Below the pieces are notes generated by a model that saw nothing but the letters and a program-made list of their open reading frames with translations, did not search any database and was not told the origin of the DNA. This document shows, one piece after another, positions 1 through 8,211 of a stretch of 64,000 nucleotides of DNA. This DNA is from Pseudomonas migulae. Its GTDB lineage: Bacteria; Pseudomonadota; Gammaproteobacteria; Pseudomonadales; Pseudomonadaceae. The translations under genes and the position numbers were made by a program. The first letter of the stretch is position 1. Each line of letters begins with the position of its first letter. The stretch is taken from contig NZ_JALJWR010000001.1 in NCBI RefSeq assembly GCF_024169315.1, positions 2,964,501-3,028,500 of the forward strand, in the 5' to 3' direction.

Positions 1-388
1 CGGTGAGGAACTGACGCAGGTTGCTCAGATCGCTCAGCGGCTGTGCCGAAGCGTTCATGCCTCCGGTGTTGAGTGCCTGCTTGAAACTGGCATCAAACAG
101 GCGCTGGCCCAGCAGTGTTTCAAGGCGTGTGCTGATGCGCACCATGATCCGTGAGCGCACCCATTCCAGCCCGCCGAGCGTGATCATCAACAACAGCATG
201 ATCAGGGTCAGCATCAGCAAGGTCGACAAGCTGCCGCTGCCTACCGCGCGGTCATAGACCTGAAGCATGTAGAAGGAGGGAACCAGCATCAGCAGATTGA
301 CGAAGAAGCTGAAGAAACCAACGGAAAGAAAGCTGCCTTTGCAAACCGCTAGGGCATTTTCCAGTTCGGTCCTGGGAGGGGCTGACAT
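1..388 (-). CDS. Type I secretion ABC transporter, N-terminal part (cut by window edge)
   Basis: Only the first 129 codons are inside the window; the gene continues past the left edge. The ATG is at 388. The visible part holds two hydrophobic segments (about residues 19-45 and 55-76) around the motif PSFYMLQVYDRA, typical of the membrane domain of PrtD/AprD/HasD-type ABC exporters. These inner-membrane ATPases work with a membrane fusion protein and a TolC-like outer membrane protein to secrete RTX proteins in one step. The gene diverges from the large RTX gene at 1084, its likely substrate. The nucleotide-binding domain is outside the window, so the ATPase motifs cannot be checked. Confidence 0.85.
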   Translation of the reverse strand, partial: MSAPPRTELENALAVCKGSFLSVGFFSFFVNLLMLVPSFYMLQVYDRAVGSGSLSTLLMLTLIMLLLMITLGGLEWVRSRIMVRISTRLETLLGQRLFDASFKQALNTGGMNASAQPLSDLSNLRQFLT

Positions 389-430
389 AGTCCATTACCT
401 GAGACCCGCGTAGCGAGCCGGAAAAATTCG

Positions 431-658
431 TTATCCGCGAAGGGCAGACGGGCCTTCGTGGTGGGAAAAATGTGTACCTTTCACTGCTTTCAGGGCATGC
501 ACCGAGTCGCTGTAAAGATCCAAAACCATGTTGTCTGCGTTCACGCTTGAATCGGTGGCGATGTCGATCATTTTGTTATCGGCATCGGTGACGCAATCTT
601 CAGCTTCAGAGCTCAAAACATTACTGCCAGTTGTATGACCACTCTTTATGGTCGCCAT
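431..658 (-). CDS. Small hypothetical protein upstream of the secretion ABC gene
   Basis: An open frame of 75 codons from the ATG at 658. It ends 42 bases before the ABC transporter gene on the same strand, so the two could be co-transcribed. The product is acidic, rich in Asp, Ser and Val, and has no signal peptide, membrane segment or family motif that I recognise. No good Shine-Dalgarno sequence precedes this ATG. Longer in-frame starts at 685 and 769 give an unlikely Cys-rich N-terminus. It may be a real small partner of the secretion operon or a chance frame. Confidence 0.35.
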   Translation of the reverse strand: MATIKSGHTTGSNVLSSEAEDCVTDADNKMIDIATDSSVNADNMVLDLYSDSVHALKAVKGTHFSHHEGPSALRG

Positions 659-932
659 TTTTTGCTTTTTTAATAGAGGACGCATGAACCGTGGAGAGTT
701 AAAACAACATTTCAATGCACAGTCAGGCATTAAGGAAATACTGAAAACAAGGTTTCTGGTGTTATACAACGCTATTTTTATCGAGTGGTTTTATTGTCAA
801 AACAATAATTCCAACAAGAAAAAAAATTTACCGATGCTGGCAGCCTGGCATCCCGCGCGGCGAGCATATCTGCTTGTCGAGAAAAAAAATACCTGCCCGG
901 TGAAAAGCGTGCAGCCATAGTAAAATGGCTAA
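659..932. other. AT-rich intergenic DNA between divergent secretion genes
   Basis: This is the left part of the 425-base gap between the small ORF and the RTX gene. It is clearly more AT-rich than its surroundings and has long A and T runs around 660-670 and 816-830. I see no convincing gene in it. It probably holds the leftward promoter of the secretion operon and regulator sites. Confidence 0.5.
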
Positions 933-961
933 TTGCCATTAGCTTGCCGCCTTGCTATAAC
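933..961 (+). promoter_or_regulatory. Predicted sigma70 promoter of the RTX gene
   Basis: TTGCCA (933-938) and TATAAC (956-961) are separated by 17 bases, a near-consensus sigma70 pair. A start near 968 would give a 5' leader of about 115 bases containing the inverted repeat at 989-1016. Predicted by eye only. Confidence 0.55.
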
Positions 962-988
962 GTTGTAATTTTAGCAGTCGATATAAAC

Positions 989-1016
989 TGTCATTCGCGC
1001 TCGCGCGAACATGACA
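989..1016 (+). promoter_or_regulatory. Inverted repeat in the RTX gene leader
   Basis: TGTCAT-TCGCGC and GCGCGA-ACATGACA form an imperfect palindrome with a two-base centre and a small bulge. It lies just downstream of the predicted promoter and about 70 bases before the start codon. It could be an operator or an RNA hairpin that affects expression. It has no T-run, so it is not a standard terminator. Confidence 0.45.
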
Positions 1017-1083
1017 GTGGTCATCCCCCTCCAACAACGCCACGGCCAAAAACGCCGCATCTCGCTATGAAAAGGAAAGGATT

Positions 1084-4000
1084 ATGAGCACTCCGACCCA
1101 AGTCCCGGGAAATCAAACGGATTATAGCTTCAGTGATGACGGTGAAAACATAGTAGTAACGGACAACGAAGGAACTGTTATCCATAGTGTCGACGGCGAC
1201 AACGGTGAGCGGGTTCTGGAATTTACCGATGGCAGCACGCTGACGGCTACGCGTGAAATCGAAACAAAAACGGCTGGCAACGGTGCCGAAAGCCCAAATG
1301 TGATAGCGCTCAGCGACGGTGGATATGTCATTTCCTGGGCATTGAGCAACGTCGACTTTGAAGGCATCGTGGTCAAGCGTTACTCTGCCAATGGCGAGAT
1401 GTTGCAACGCACTAATATTTCAACACCAGACGCGGATGATCCTTCTGTCACTGCGTTGGCCAATGGTCAGTTCATTGTGTCCTGGACTTCGGAAAACGAC
1501 GCCACTCACGTCTCTACCGTGTACACCCAGTCGTTCGGCACTAATGGCGTCGCCAGTGGCAGCGCTGTGAAAGTTGCGAGCGCCGCTTTCGAACTGGAGG
1601 ACGCACAAGTCACGGTACTGGCCGACAACAAGTACATCGTGACCTGGGGTGAAACCCATGAACATGCATCGGGTGACGAACGGCTCGACCTTTCCGATAT
1701 CAAGGCCGTCGTTTACACCAACGGCAAGCCGGGCGCGGTGCAAACCCTGACCAAGGGCAACGAAGCCCTGGGCGAAGCCGACGATATCACCGTGCTGCCG
1801 ACGGGCGATGGCGGGTACTGGCTGACCTATACCACCCAGCATTTTTCTGCGGATAACGGGACATTCGACTCCAAGTTCCAGATCAGCCAGATTGACGCCA
1901 ACGGCAAGGTCGTCGCGAATTCGACTCAGACTCTGGACAGTCTGGTCAGCAACTTCGGATACGCCTCCTACTTCGACATCACTCCCGTCACCGACGGTTA
2001 TGTACTCAGCCGTGTTGACCAAGGCACGGGCGGTATGGATCGGGTGATCATCACCCAGCTCTACGACAAGAATTTCTCCCCTGTGGGAGACCCGGTTGAA
2101 GTCGGCAGCAACCTCTCGATCAACGGCGCGGCAATCACTTCGCTGCCGGACGGTGGTTATGTCCTGGCCTGGAACGAATTCGCCCAGGGTAGCGCCGGTG
2201 TTTACATTCAGCGCTTCGGTGCCGACGGCACCAAGACCGATCTCTCGCCGGTGCTGGTGGCCACCGCCGATACTGACGAACAATTGATGGACACCCCGGT
2301 CGTCACAGTGCGTACCTCAGGTACCGTCGTGGTCAGTTGGGAAAGCGTCAAAAGCGGAAGCGGTTTTGAAGTCCACGTGCAAAAGGTCACGGCCGATAAC
2401 CTGCTGGTGGGCTCCAGCACCACGGTGATCAGCGGAGACGCACACGACAATACCTTGAACTGGAGTGGCACCGACGACGTCACCCTCGACGGTGGCGACG
2501 GTGTAGATACTGCAGGTTTGTCGGGCCAGTCCGGCTACAGTTTTACTCAGGACAGCCAAGGCAATGTAGTGGTGCATGGCAACCAGGACACAACACTGGT
2601 CGGCATTGAAAAAGTAGTCTTCGGCGACGGCACGACCATCGGCGTCAACGATGGGAAGTTCGACAACGAAGCCGGGAGTGTGGTCTCCATGGAACCGGCA
2701 TCCACGCTGTTGAGCGATGGCAGCTATGCGGTGGTTTGGGAGGAAGCCGGGCAGCTTCATCTGCAGCAGTTTGGCCAGAACCATGAGCTGCTCAACGACC
2801 GTTTACTGGAAGGCATCAGTGGCCGTAATCCGGTGATCGCTGCGACCAACGACGGCGGTTACGTGATCGGTTGGACGACTGTCGGTAACAAGCTCGAGGT
2901 CCAGGCGTTCAACGCTGATGGTGCCGCCACCGGTTCCCTGATCAGCCTGTCGCCGCAAGACAGCGACGAACCCAATGTTCACTTCGAGGACATCGCGGTT
3001 ACCGTTCTGACCAATGGCAACTATGTGGTGACCTGGGCAGAGGAGATGAATGGCTCCAGCGGCTCAAGCTCTTCGCCGTTTTACGCCTCCGAACTGTACA
3101 TGCAGATGTTCAACGGCGACACCCACGCGCCAATCGGCGGAATGGTCAAGGTCGATACCAAAGTCAAGGACGCCGCGATCTTCGCCGAAGAACCCAGCAT
3201 CACCAGCCTGAAAGATGGCGGCTTCGTCATCGTCTGGGGACGCGAAACCAAATCCGCGGGTGACGTAGACATCTACATGCAGCGCTTCAACGCCAACGGT
3301 CAAAAGGTCGGCGATGGCAGTGCAGCACCCATCAATACCAGCAAGGCCGGCGATCAGGATGGAGTGGAAGTTACCACGCTTGAAGACGGTGGCCTGGTGG
3401 TGACCTGGGTTAGCGTTACATTGAAAAACGGCGAGCCGGTTACCGGTAACGTCTACATGCAGCGTTACAACGACAAAGGGGTAAAACTGGGCGGCGAAAC
3501 GCTGGTCAATACGCCCACTTCGGAAATTCAGGGCGAGCCGGCGATCACGGCACTGAAAGGTGGCGGCTACGTCATCAGTTGGGCAACTTCCGACGAAGCC
3601 GCGCACTCGGCAGACGCCAACCTGTATGCGCAGGTCTATGACAAGAATGGCGTCAAAGTCGGCAATCAGCTGCTGATCACCAGCAATGAAAACGACATGT
3701 TCCCGGTGGTCAACGCCACCCAGGACGGCGGCTTCGTGATCACGTGGGAAGTGTTGTCGTCGGATAACCTGATAGGCGATATCCATAGCCAGCGCTTCGA
3801 TGAGAACGGCAACTCCACGACGCTCACTGGCGATGCCAATGACAACACCTTGATCTGGAGCGGTTCGGGTTCGGCCATTCTCAAAGGTGAAGGAGGCAAC
3901 GACACCCTGACTGGTGGTGCCGGTAACGACACCCTCGACGGTGGAAACGGCAACGACATCCTCAATGGCGGCGCCGGGGCCGACACCTTGAAGGGCGGGG

Positions 4001-7000
4001 CGGGTGATGACACCTACGTGGTCGATAACCTCAAGGACGTGATCACCGAGAATGCCGACCAAGGCATCGATACGGTGCAGTCCTCGATCACCTTGACCCT
4101 GGGTAACAACCTGGAAAACCTGACCCTGACCGGCACCTCCGCGATCAACGGCAACGGTAACGGGCTGGACAACGTCATCACAGGCAATAGCGGCAAGAAC
4201 ATCCTCAGTGGCGGTGCCGGCAATGACACCCTCGATGGTGGCGCGGGTGTGGATTCGCTGATTGGCGGTACTGGCGACGACACCTACGTCGTTGACCTGG
4301 TCACCAGCGGTGTCGGCGCCAAAGCCATCGCCATACTGCAAGACACCGTCACCGAGAAGGCCGGTGAAGGCGATCACGACATCCTGAAACTGCGCGGCGA
4401 TGCGCTGATCAACTTCAGCGGTACTGCGGCCGTGACCCTGGGCCTGAACCTCGAAGACCTCGACGCTTCTGCGACGGGCTCGCTGGCAATCAACCTGACC
4501 GGTAACGCCGCCGCCAACATCATCACCGGCAACGACGGCAACAACGTTCTCAATGGCGGTGCAGGCATCGATACCCTGATCGGCGGCAAAGGCAACGACA
4601 CCTACGTCCTCGACAAGGTGGAAGAGCTGGCGCTGGTGACGGAAGCGGCGGATGAAGGCAACGACACCCTGCAAATTGCTTACAACAATGCGTCCAAGAC
4701 CCTTGCCCAGAGCATCGATCTGAACAGCAGCAACCTGCAAAACTTCGAAAACCTCACCGTCACCGGCACCGGGCTGTTCAATCTGGTCGGCAACGACCTG
4801 GGCAACAAGCTGACCGGCAACGCGGCGCGCAACGAAATCACCGGCGGTACCGGCAATGACCTGCTCGACGGCAAAAACGGCGGCGACCTGTTGACCGGTG
4901 GCGACGGCGATGACACCTACGTGATCTACAGCAACAAGGACGTGGTGGTCGAAGCAGCCGATGGTGGCAATGACACCGTGCGTGTCGCCGCCTATACCGG
5001 CAACAGCTACACCTTGGGCGACAACATCGAAAACGCCATTATCGATTCCCTCGCGGCGATCAACCTCGTGGGCAACGGGCTCGATAACACCCTGACCGGC
5101 AACGCCGCCAACAACGTCCTGAACGGCGGTGTCGGTGCGGATACCCTGATCGGTGGCAAGGGCAACGACACCTACTTCGTCGACAACATCGGCGACAGCG
5201 TCGTCGAGCTGCTCAATGAAGGTGTCGATGCTGTCAGCGCGTCGATCGACTACACCCTGGCGACCAACGTCGAAAACCTGATCCTGACCGGGTCGGCTAT
5301 CGAAGGCGTCGGCAACGAGCTGAAAAACACCATCACCGGCAACGACGAGGCCAACCTGATCGACGGCGGCGCGGGATCGGACACCCTGATCGGTGGCAAA
5401 GGCAACGACACCTACGTCGTTGACCTGGTCACCAGCGGTGTCGGCGCCAAAGCCATCGCCATACTGCAAGACACCGTCACCGAGAAGGCCGGTGAAGGCG
5501 ATCACGACATCCTGAAACTGCGCGGCGATGCGCTGATCAACTTCAGCGGTACTGCGGCCGTGACCCTGGGCCTGAACCTCGAAGACCTCGACGCTTCTGC
5601 GACGGGCTCGCTGGCAATCAACCTGACCGGTAACGCCGCCGCCAACATCATCACCGGCAACGACGGCAACAACGTTCTCAATGGCGGTGCAGGCATCGAT
5701 ACCCTGATCGGCGGCAAAGGCAACGACACCTACGTCCTCGACAAGGTGGAAGAGCTGGCGCTGGTGACGGAAGCGGCGGATGAAGGCAACGACACCCTGC
5801 AAATTGCTTACAACAATGCGTCCAAGACCCTTGCCCAGAGCATCGATCTGAACAGCAGCAACCTGCAGAACTTCGAAAACCTCACCGTCACCGGCACCGG
5901 GCTGTTCAATCTGGTCGGCAACGACTTGGGCAACAAGCTGACCGGCAACGCGGCGCGCAACGAAATCACCGGCGGTACCGGCAATGACCTGCTCGACGGC
6001 AAAAACGGCGGCGACCTGTTGACCGGTGGCGACGGCGATGACACCTACGTGATTTACAGCAACAAGGACGTGGTGGTCGAAGCAGCCGATGGTGGCAATG
6101 ACACCGTGCGTGTCGCCGCCTATACCGGCAACAGCTACACCTTGGGCGACAATATCGAAAACGCCATTATCGATTCCCTCGCGGCGATCAACCTCGTGGG
6201 CAACGGGCTCGATAACACCCTGACCGGCAACGCCGCCAACAACGTCCTGAACGGCGGTGTCGGTGCGGATACCCTGATCGGTGGCAAGGGCAACGACACC
6301 TACTTCGTCGACAACATCGGCGACAGCGTCGTCGAGCTGCTCAATGAAGGTGTCGATGCTGTCAGCGCGTCGATCGACTACACCCTGGCGGCCAACGTCG
6401 AGAACCTGATCCTGACCGGATCGGCTATCGAAGGCACCGGCAACGGGCTGAAAAACATCATCACCGGCAACGACGAGGCCAACCGGATCGACGGCGGTGC
6501 AGGTGCGGACAGCCTGATCGGTGGCAAAGGCAACGACACTTACGTCGTTGACCTGGTCACCAAAGGCGCCGGTACCAAGGCTACCGTGGCGCTGGAAGAC
6601 ACCATCACCGAGAAAACCGGTGAAGGCGATCGGGACACCCTGATACTGCGTATGGACAGTGATGACATCGCGGCCTTCCAGGGTACCGCTTCCGTCACCC
6701 TGGGCGCCAATCTGGAATGGCTCGATGCGCGGCAAACCGGGACGCTGAACCTCACCCTGACCGGTAACGCCGCCAACAACCTGATCTTTGGTAACGAGGG
6801 CAACAACACCCTTATCGGCGGTGCGGGAGATGACAATCTCTATGCCGGCGTGGGTGGCACCAATATCCTGATCGGCGGGACCGGCACCGACCATATGATG
6901 GGCAACACCGGGGTCGACATCTTCAAGTTCAATGCCCTCAACGAAATGGGTTTGGGTGCCAAGCAGGATGAAGTCTGGAAATTCACCACAGACGCCGATC

Positions 7001-7230
7001 AACCGGGGAGCGGCGACAAGCTCGACTTCTCGGCACTCAAGGGCTACAAGTTTGTGGGCGAGGCGGACGATTTCACAGGTGCGGCCAAAGAACTTCGCTA
7101 CGAAACCGGCTCGGACGATCAAGGCAGCTATGTGGTGATTTACGGCAACAGCAACACCGACCACGCGGCTGATTTCTCGATCAAGCTGGTGGGCGTCACA
7201 GCATTGACCGCGGCGGATCTGGTGCTTTAA
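1084..7230 (+). CDS. Giant RTX protein with two seven-repeat blocks and serralysin-like C-terminus
   Basis: A 2048-residue secreted protein; the ATG at 1084 follows AAGGAAAGGATT, a good ribosome site. Residues 73-420 and 540-890 each contain seven copies of a 45-60 residue repeat whose core reads like LxDGGYVISW. Between them is a small RTX-like patch. From about 916 to 1950 come many GGxGxD nonapeptides and intervening TYVVD...ENLxLTG units typical of calcium-binding RTX proteins. The last ~110 residues resemble the serralysin C-terminal region that carries the type I secretion signal, and no N-terminal signal peptide is seen. The divergent ABC exporter is the likely secretion route. No protease HExxH or lipase GxSxG motif stands out, so an adhesin or matrix role is more likely, but this is inference. 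Residues ~1067-1442 and ~1443-1818 are near-identical tandem copies. Confidence 0.9.
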   Translation: MSTPTQVPGNQTDYSFSDDGENIVVTDNEGTVIHSVDGDNGERVLEFTDGSTLTATREIETKTAGNGAESPNVIALSDGGYVISWALSNVDFEGIVVKRYSANGEMLQRTNISTPDADDPSVTALANGQFIVSWTSENDATHVSTVYTQSFGTNGVASGSAVKVASAAFELEDAQVTVLADNKYIVTWGETHEHASGDERLDLSDIKAVVYTNGKPGAVQTLTKGNEALGEADDITVLPTGDGGYWLTYTTQHFSADNGTFDSKFQISQIDANGKVVANSTQTLDSLVSNFGYASYFDITPVTDGYVLSRVDQGTGGMDRVIITQLYDKNFSPVGDPVEVGSNLSINGAAITSLPDGGYVLAWNEFAQGSAGVYIQRFGADGTKTDLSPVLVATADTDEQLMDTPVVTVRTSGTVVVSWESVKSGSGFEVHVQKVTADNLLVGSSTTVISGDAHDNTLNWSGTDDVTLDGGDGVDTAGLSGQSGYSFTQDSQGNVVVHGNQDTTLVGIEKVVFGDGTTIGVNDGKFDNEAGSVVSMEPASTLLSDGSYAVVWEEAGQLHLQQFGQNHELLNDRLLEGISGRNPVIAATNDGGYVIGWTTVGNKLEVQAFNADGAATGSLISLSPQDSDEPNVHFEDIAVTVLTNGNYVVTWAEEMNGSSGSSSSPFYASELYMQMFNGDTHAPIGGMVKVDTKVKDAAIFAEEPSITSLKDGGFVIVWGRETKSAGDVDIYMQRFNANGQKVGDGSAAPINTSKAGDQDGVEVTTLEDGGLVVTWVSVTLKNGEPVTGNVYMQRYNDKGVKLGGETLVNTPTSEIQGEPAITALKGGGYVISWATSDEAAHSADANLYAQVYDKNGVKVGNQLLITSNENDMFPVVNATQDGGFVITWEVLSSDNLIGDIHSQRFDENGNSTTLTGDANDNTLIWSGSGSAILKGEGGNDTLTGGAGNDTLDGGNGNDILNGGAGADTLKGGAGDDTYVVDNLKDVITENADQGIDTVQSSITLTLGNNLENLTLTGTSAINGNGNGLDNVITGNSGKNILSGGAGNDTLDGGAGVDSLIGGTGDDTYVVDLVTSGVGAKAIAILQDTVTEKAGEGDHDILKLRGDALINFSGTAAVTLGLNLEDLDASATGSLAINLTGNAAANIITGNDGNNVLNGGAGIDTLIGGKGNDTYVLDKVEELALVTEAADEGNDTLQIAYNNASKTLAQSIDLNSSNLQNFENLTVTGTGLFNLVGNDLGNKLTGNAARNEITGGTGNDLLDGKNGGDLLTGGDGDDTYVIYSNKDVVVEAADGGNDTVRVAAYTGNSYTLGDNIENAIIDSLAAINLVGNGLDNTLTGNAANNVLNGGVGADTLIGGKGNDTYFVDNIGDSVVELLNEGVDAVSASIDYTLATNVENLILTGSAIEGVGNELKNTITGNDEANLIDGGAGSDTLIGGKGNDTYVVDLVTSGVGAKAIAILQDTVTEKAGEGDHDILKLRGDALINFSGTAAVTLGLNLEDLDASATGSLAINLTGNAAANIITGNDGNNVLNGGAGIDTLIGGKGNDTYVLDKVEELALVTEAADEGNDTLQIAYNNASKTLAQSIDLNSSNLQNFENLTVTGTGLFNLVGNDLGNKLTGNAARNEITGGTGNDLLDGKNGGDLLTGGDGDDTYVIYSNKDVVVEAADGGNDTVRVAAYTGNSYTLGDNIENAIIDSLAAINLVGNGLDNTLTGNAANNVLNGGVGADTLIGGKGNDTYFVDNIGDSVVELLNEGVDAVSASIDYTLAANVENLILTGSAIEGTGNGLKNIITGNDEANRIDGGAGADSLIGGKGNDTYVVDLVTKGAGTKATVALEDTITEKTGEGDRDTLILRMDSDDIAAFQGTASVTLGANLEWLDARQTGTLNLTLTGNAANNLIFGNEGNNTLIGGAGDDNLYAGVGGTNILIGGTGTDHMMGNTGVDIFKFNALNEMGLGAKQDEVWKFTTDADQPGSGDKLDFSALKGYKFVGEADDFTGAAKELRYETGSDDQGSYVVIYGNSNTDHAADFSIKLVGVTALTAADLVL
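4281..6536 (+). repeat. 1128-bp near-identical tandem duplication inside the RTX gene
   Basis: Unit 1 is 4281-5408 and unit 2 is 5409-6536, each 376 codons. By eye I count only four differences, all synonymous, in the first ~970 bases, and about a dozen more in the last ~150. A diverged third copy starts at 6537 and soon loses identity. The period keeps the frame, so the protein gains a whole RTX module. The similarity suggests recent duplication or gene conversion. Confidence 0.95.
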
Positions 7231-7247
7231 GCCAGGGCAGTCGAGAA

Positions 7248-7273
7248 GTCGGCAGCGCCGATGCGCTGCCGAC
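7248..7273 (+). terminator. Strong hairpin after the RTX gene
   Basis: An 11-bp perfect stem (GTCGGCAGCGC / GCGCTGCCGAC) with a four-base loop CGAT begins 17 bases after the RTX stop codon. No T-run follows, so it may stabilise the transcript end or act weakly as a terminator. Confidence 0.5.
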
Positions 7274-7729
7274 AATCCGATAATAGGTAACCTTCCAATC
7301 CGTCCATTACCGCAAGGTAGTGGCCGGGATTGGTACCAATCCTGTCTTATATTTCTCTTACTTCCTCAGTTTTTTCGCATGTCAGATCGCCTTGCCAAGC
7401 GCCCTGTTTCCAAGCGGTGTGTGCGCTCCTGTTATTCAGGATCTGCCGCAGGCGCGGCCCTACAGGGTCATCATCAACCTATAGGAGCAAGGCTTGCCCG
7501 CGATGCAGGCGCCTCGGTCTAACTCTCTGACACTTGTGTGTCTCACTGTGTCTCCTCCCGCGGTTTCGCCCCTTCGCTTACAAACTCCCCCTTGCGCGAC
7601 ACAGTAGCGATACACCCCACCCGTTAAATGGCCACATCCGAGCAAGGCCCCCCGCCAGCTTCGGTTAACGCCGCACCCACGTGGCTACCTTTATCGAGCG
7701 GTTGTGTCGTGCAACCCAGGAGATTTGAA
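7274..7729. other. Intergenic region with a solitary REP-like sequence
   Basis: I find no supported gene between the RTX hairpin and the EF-hand protein. At 7480-7507 lies a single REP-like half (TATAGGAGCAAGGCTTGCCC and onward) matching the arms of the paired elements elsewhere in the window. The region just upstream of 7730 should contain the promoter of the EF-hand gene, but no good -35/-10 pair is visible. Confidence 0.5.
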
Positions 7730-8128
7730 ATGTCCCGTACCACCAAAAACACTATCGGTTTGCTCGGCGCGGTTTTGGCCGGTGGCATGATGTTGTCCGG
7801 TTCGGTTTTCGCTTCACAGCCTTTGACCCAGGGCTATCTGCTGGCCTCCGCCGAACAGGTGGTGAAAACCCCTGAAGGCAAATGTGGCGAAGGCAAGTGC
7901 GGCGATGCCTCAATGGCAAAAACCGACACTGATGACGACGGCAAAGTGTCCCGCGCGGAATTCCTGAAAGTGGCGCCGAAGTCGAACTTCGACAAGATCG
8001 ACACCAACCATGACGGCTTCATCGACGAACAAGAGGCGTTTGATAACGTGAAAGCCAACTACGAAGCCAATGGCAAGAAAATGCCAAAAGGCTTGTTCGA
8101 ACACCTGAAAGACCAAGATGGCGCGTAA
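7730..8128 (+). CDS. Exported HvfA-like peptide fused to two EF-hands
   Basis: A 132-residue protein. The ATG at 7730 is chosen because AGGAG lies just upstream and a signal peptide follows (hydrophobic residues ~9-27, cleavage near VFA-SQ). An in-frame start at 7628 would bury that signal. After it comes QPLTQGYLLA and then PEGKCGEGKCGD (residues ~48-59). This pairing is the hallmark of HvfA-type precursors, whose Cys residues are modified by MNIO enzymes to make copper-binding peptides. Residues ~65-77 (DTDDDGKVSRAEF) and ~90-102 (DTNHDGFIDEQEA) are two EF-hand loops with the expected Asp/Asn and Glu ligands. No MNIO (hvfB/bufB) or hvfC partner lies nearby. It may be a real modified metallophore precursor or a simple periplasmic calcium-binding protein that keeps the motif. 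Function is inferred. Confidence 0.8.
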   Translation: MSRTTKNTIGLLGAVLAGGMMLSGSVFASQPLTQGYLLASAEQVVKTPEGKCGEGKCGDASMAKTDTDDDGKVSRAEFLKVAPKSNFDKIDTNHDGFIDEQEAFDNVKANYEANGKKMPKGLFEHLKDQDGA

Positions 8129-8140
8129 ATCCAAAAAGAA

Positions 8141-8177
8141 AAGCCGCGCCTCTCTATCGAGAAGCGCGGCTTTTTTT
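8141..8177. terminator. Bidirectional intrinsic terminator between the EF-hand gene and wbpM
   Basis: AGCCGCGC...GCGCGGCT forms a stable stem followed by TTTTTTT on the plus strand and preceded by an A-rich run, so it can end transcription of the EF-hand gene and of the O-antigen operon arriving from the other side. Confidence 0.85.
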
Positions 8178-8211
8178 CGTTTGTCGAATTTTCACCCAGC
8201 GTCCGTATCAG

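Noticed and set aside
3829..6536. Regular repeats that could be taken for a CRISPR array
   Set aside because: They are coding RTX nonapeptides and a long in-frame duplication, with no constant spacer/repeat pattern and no cas genes.
3064..7275. A 1403-codon open frame on the minus strand opposite the RTX gene
   Set aside because: It lies fully inside the plus-strand RTX gene, whose repeated GGC/GAC codons avoid stops in the antisense frame. No ribosome site or domain is seen, and the plus strand has a clear RTX protein.
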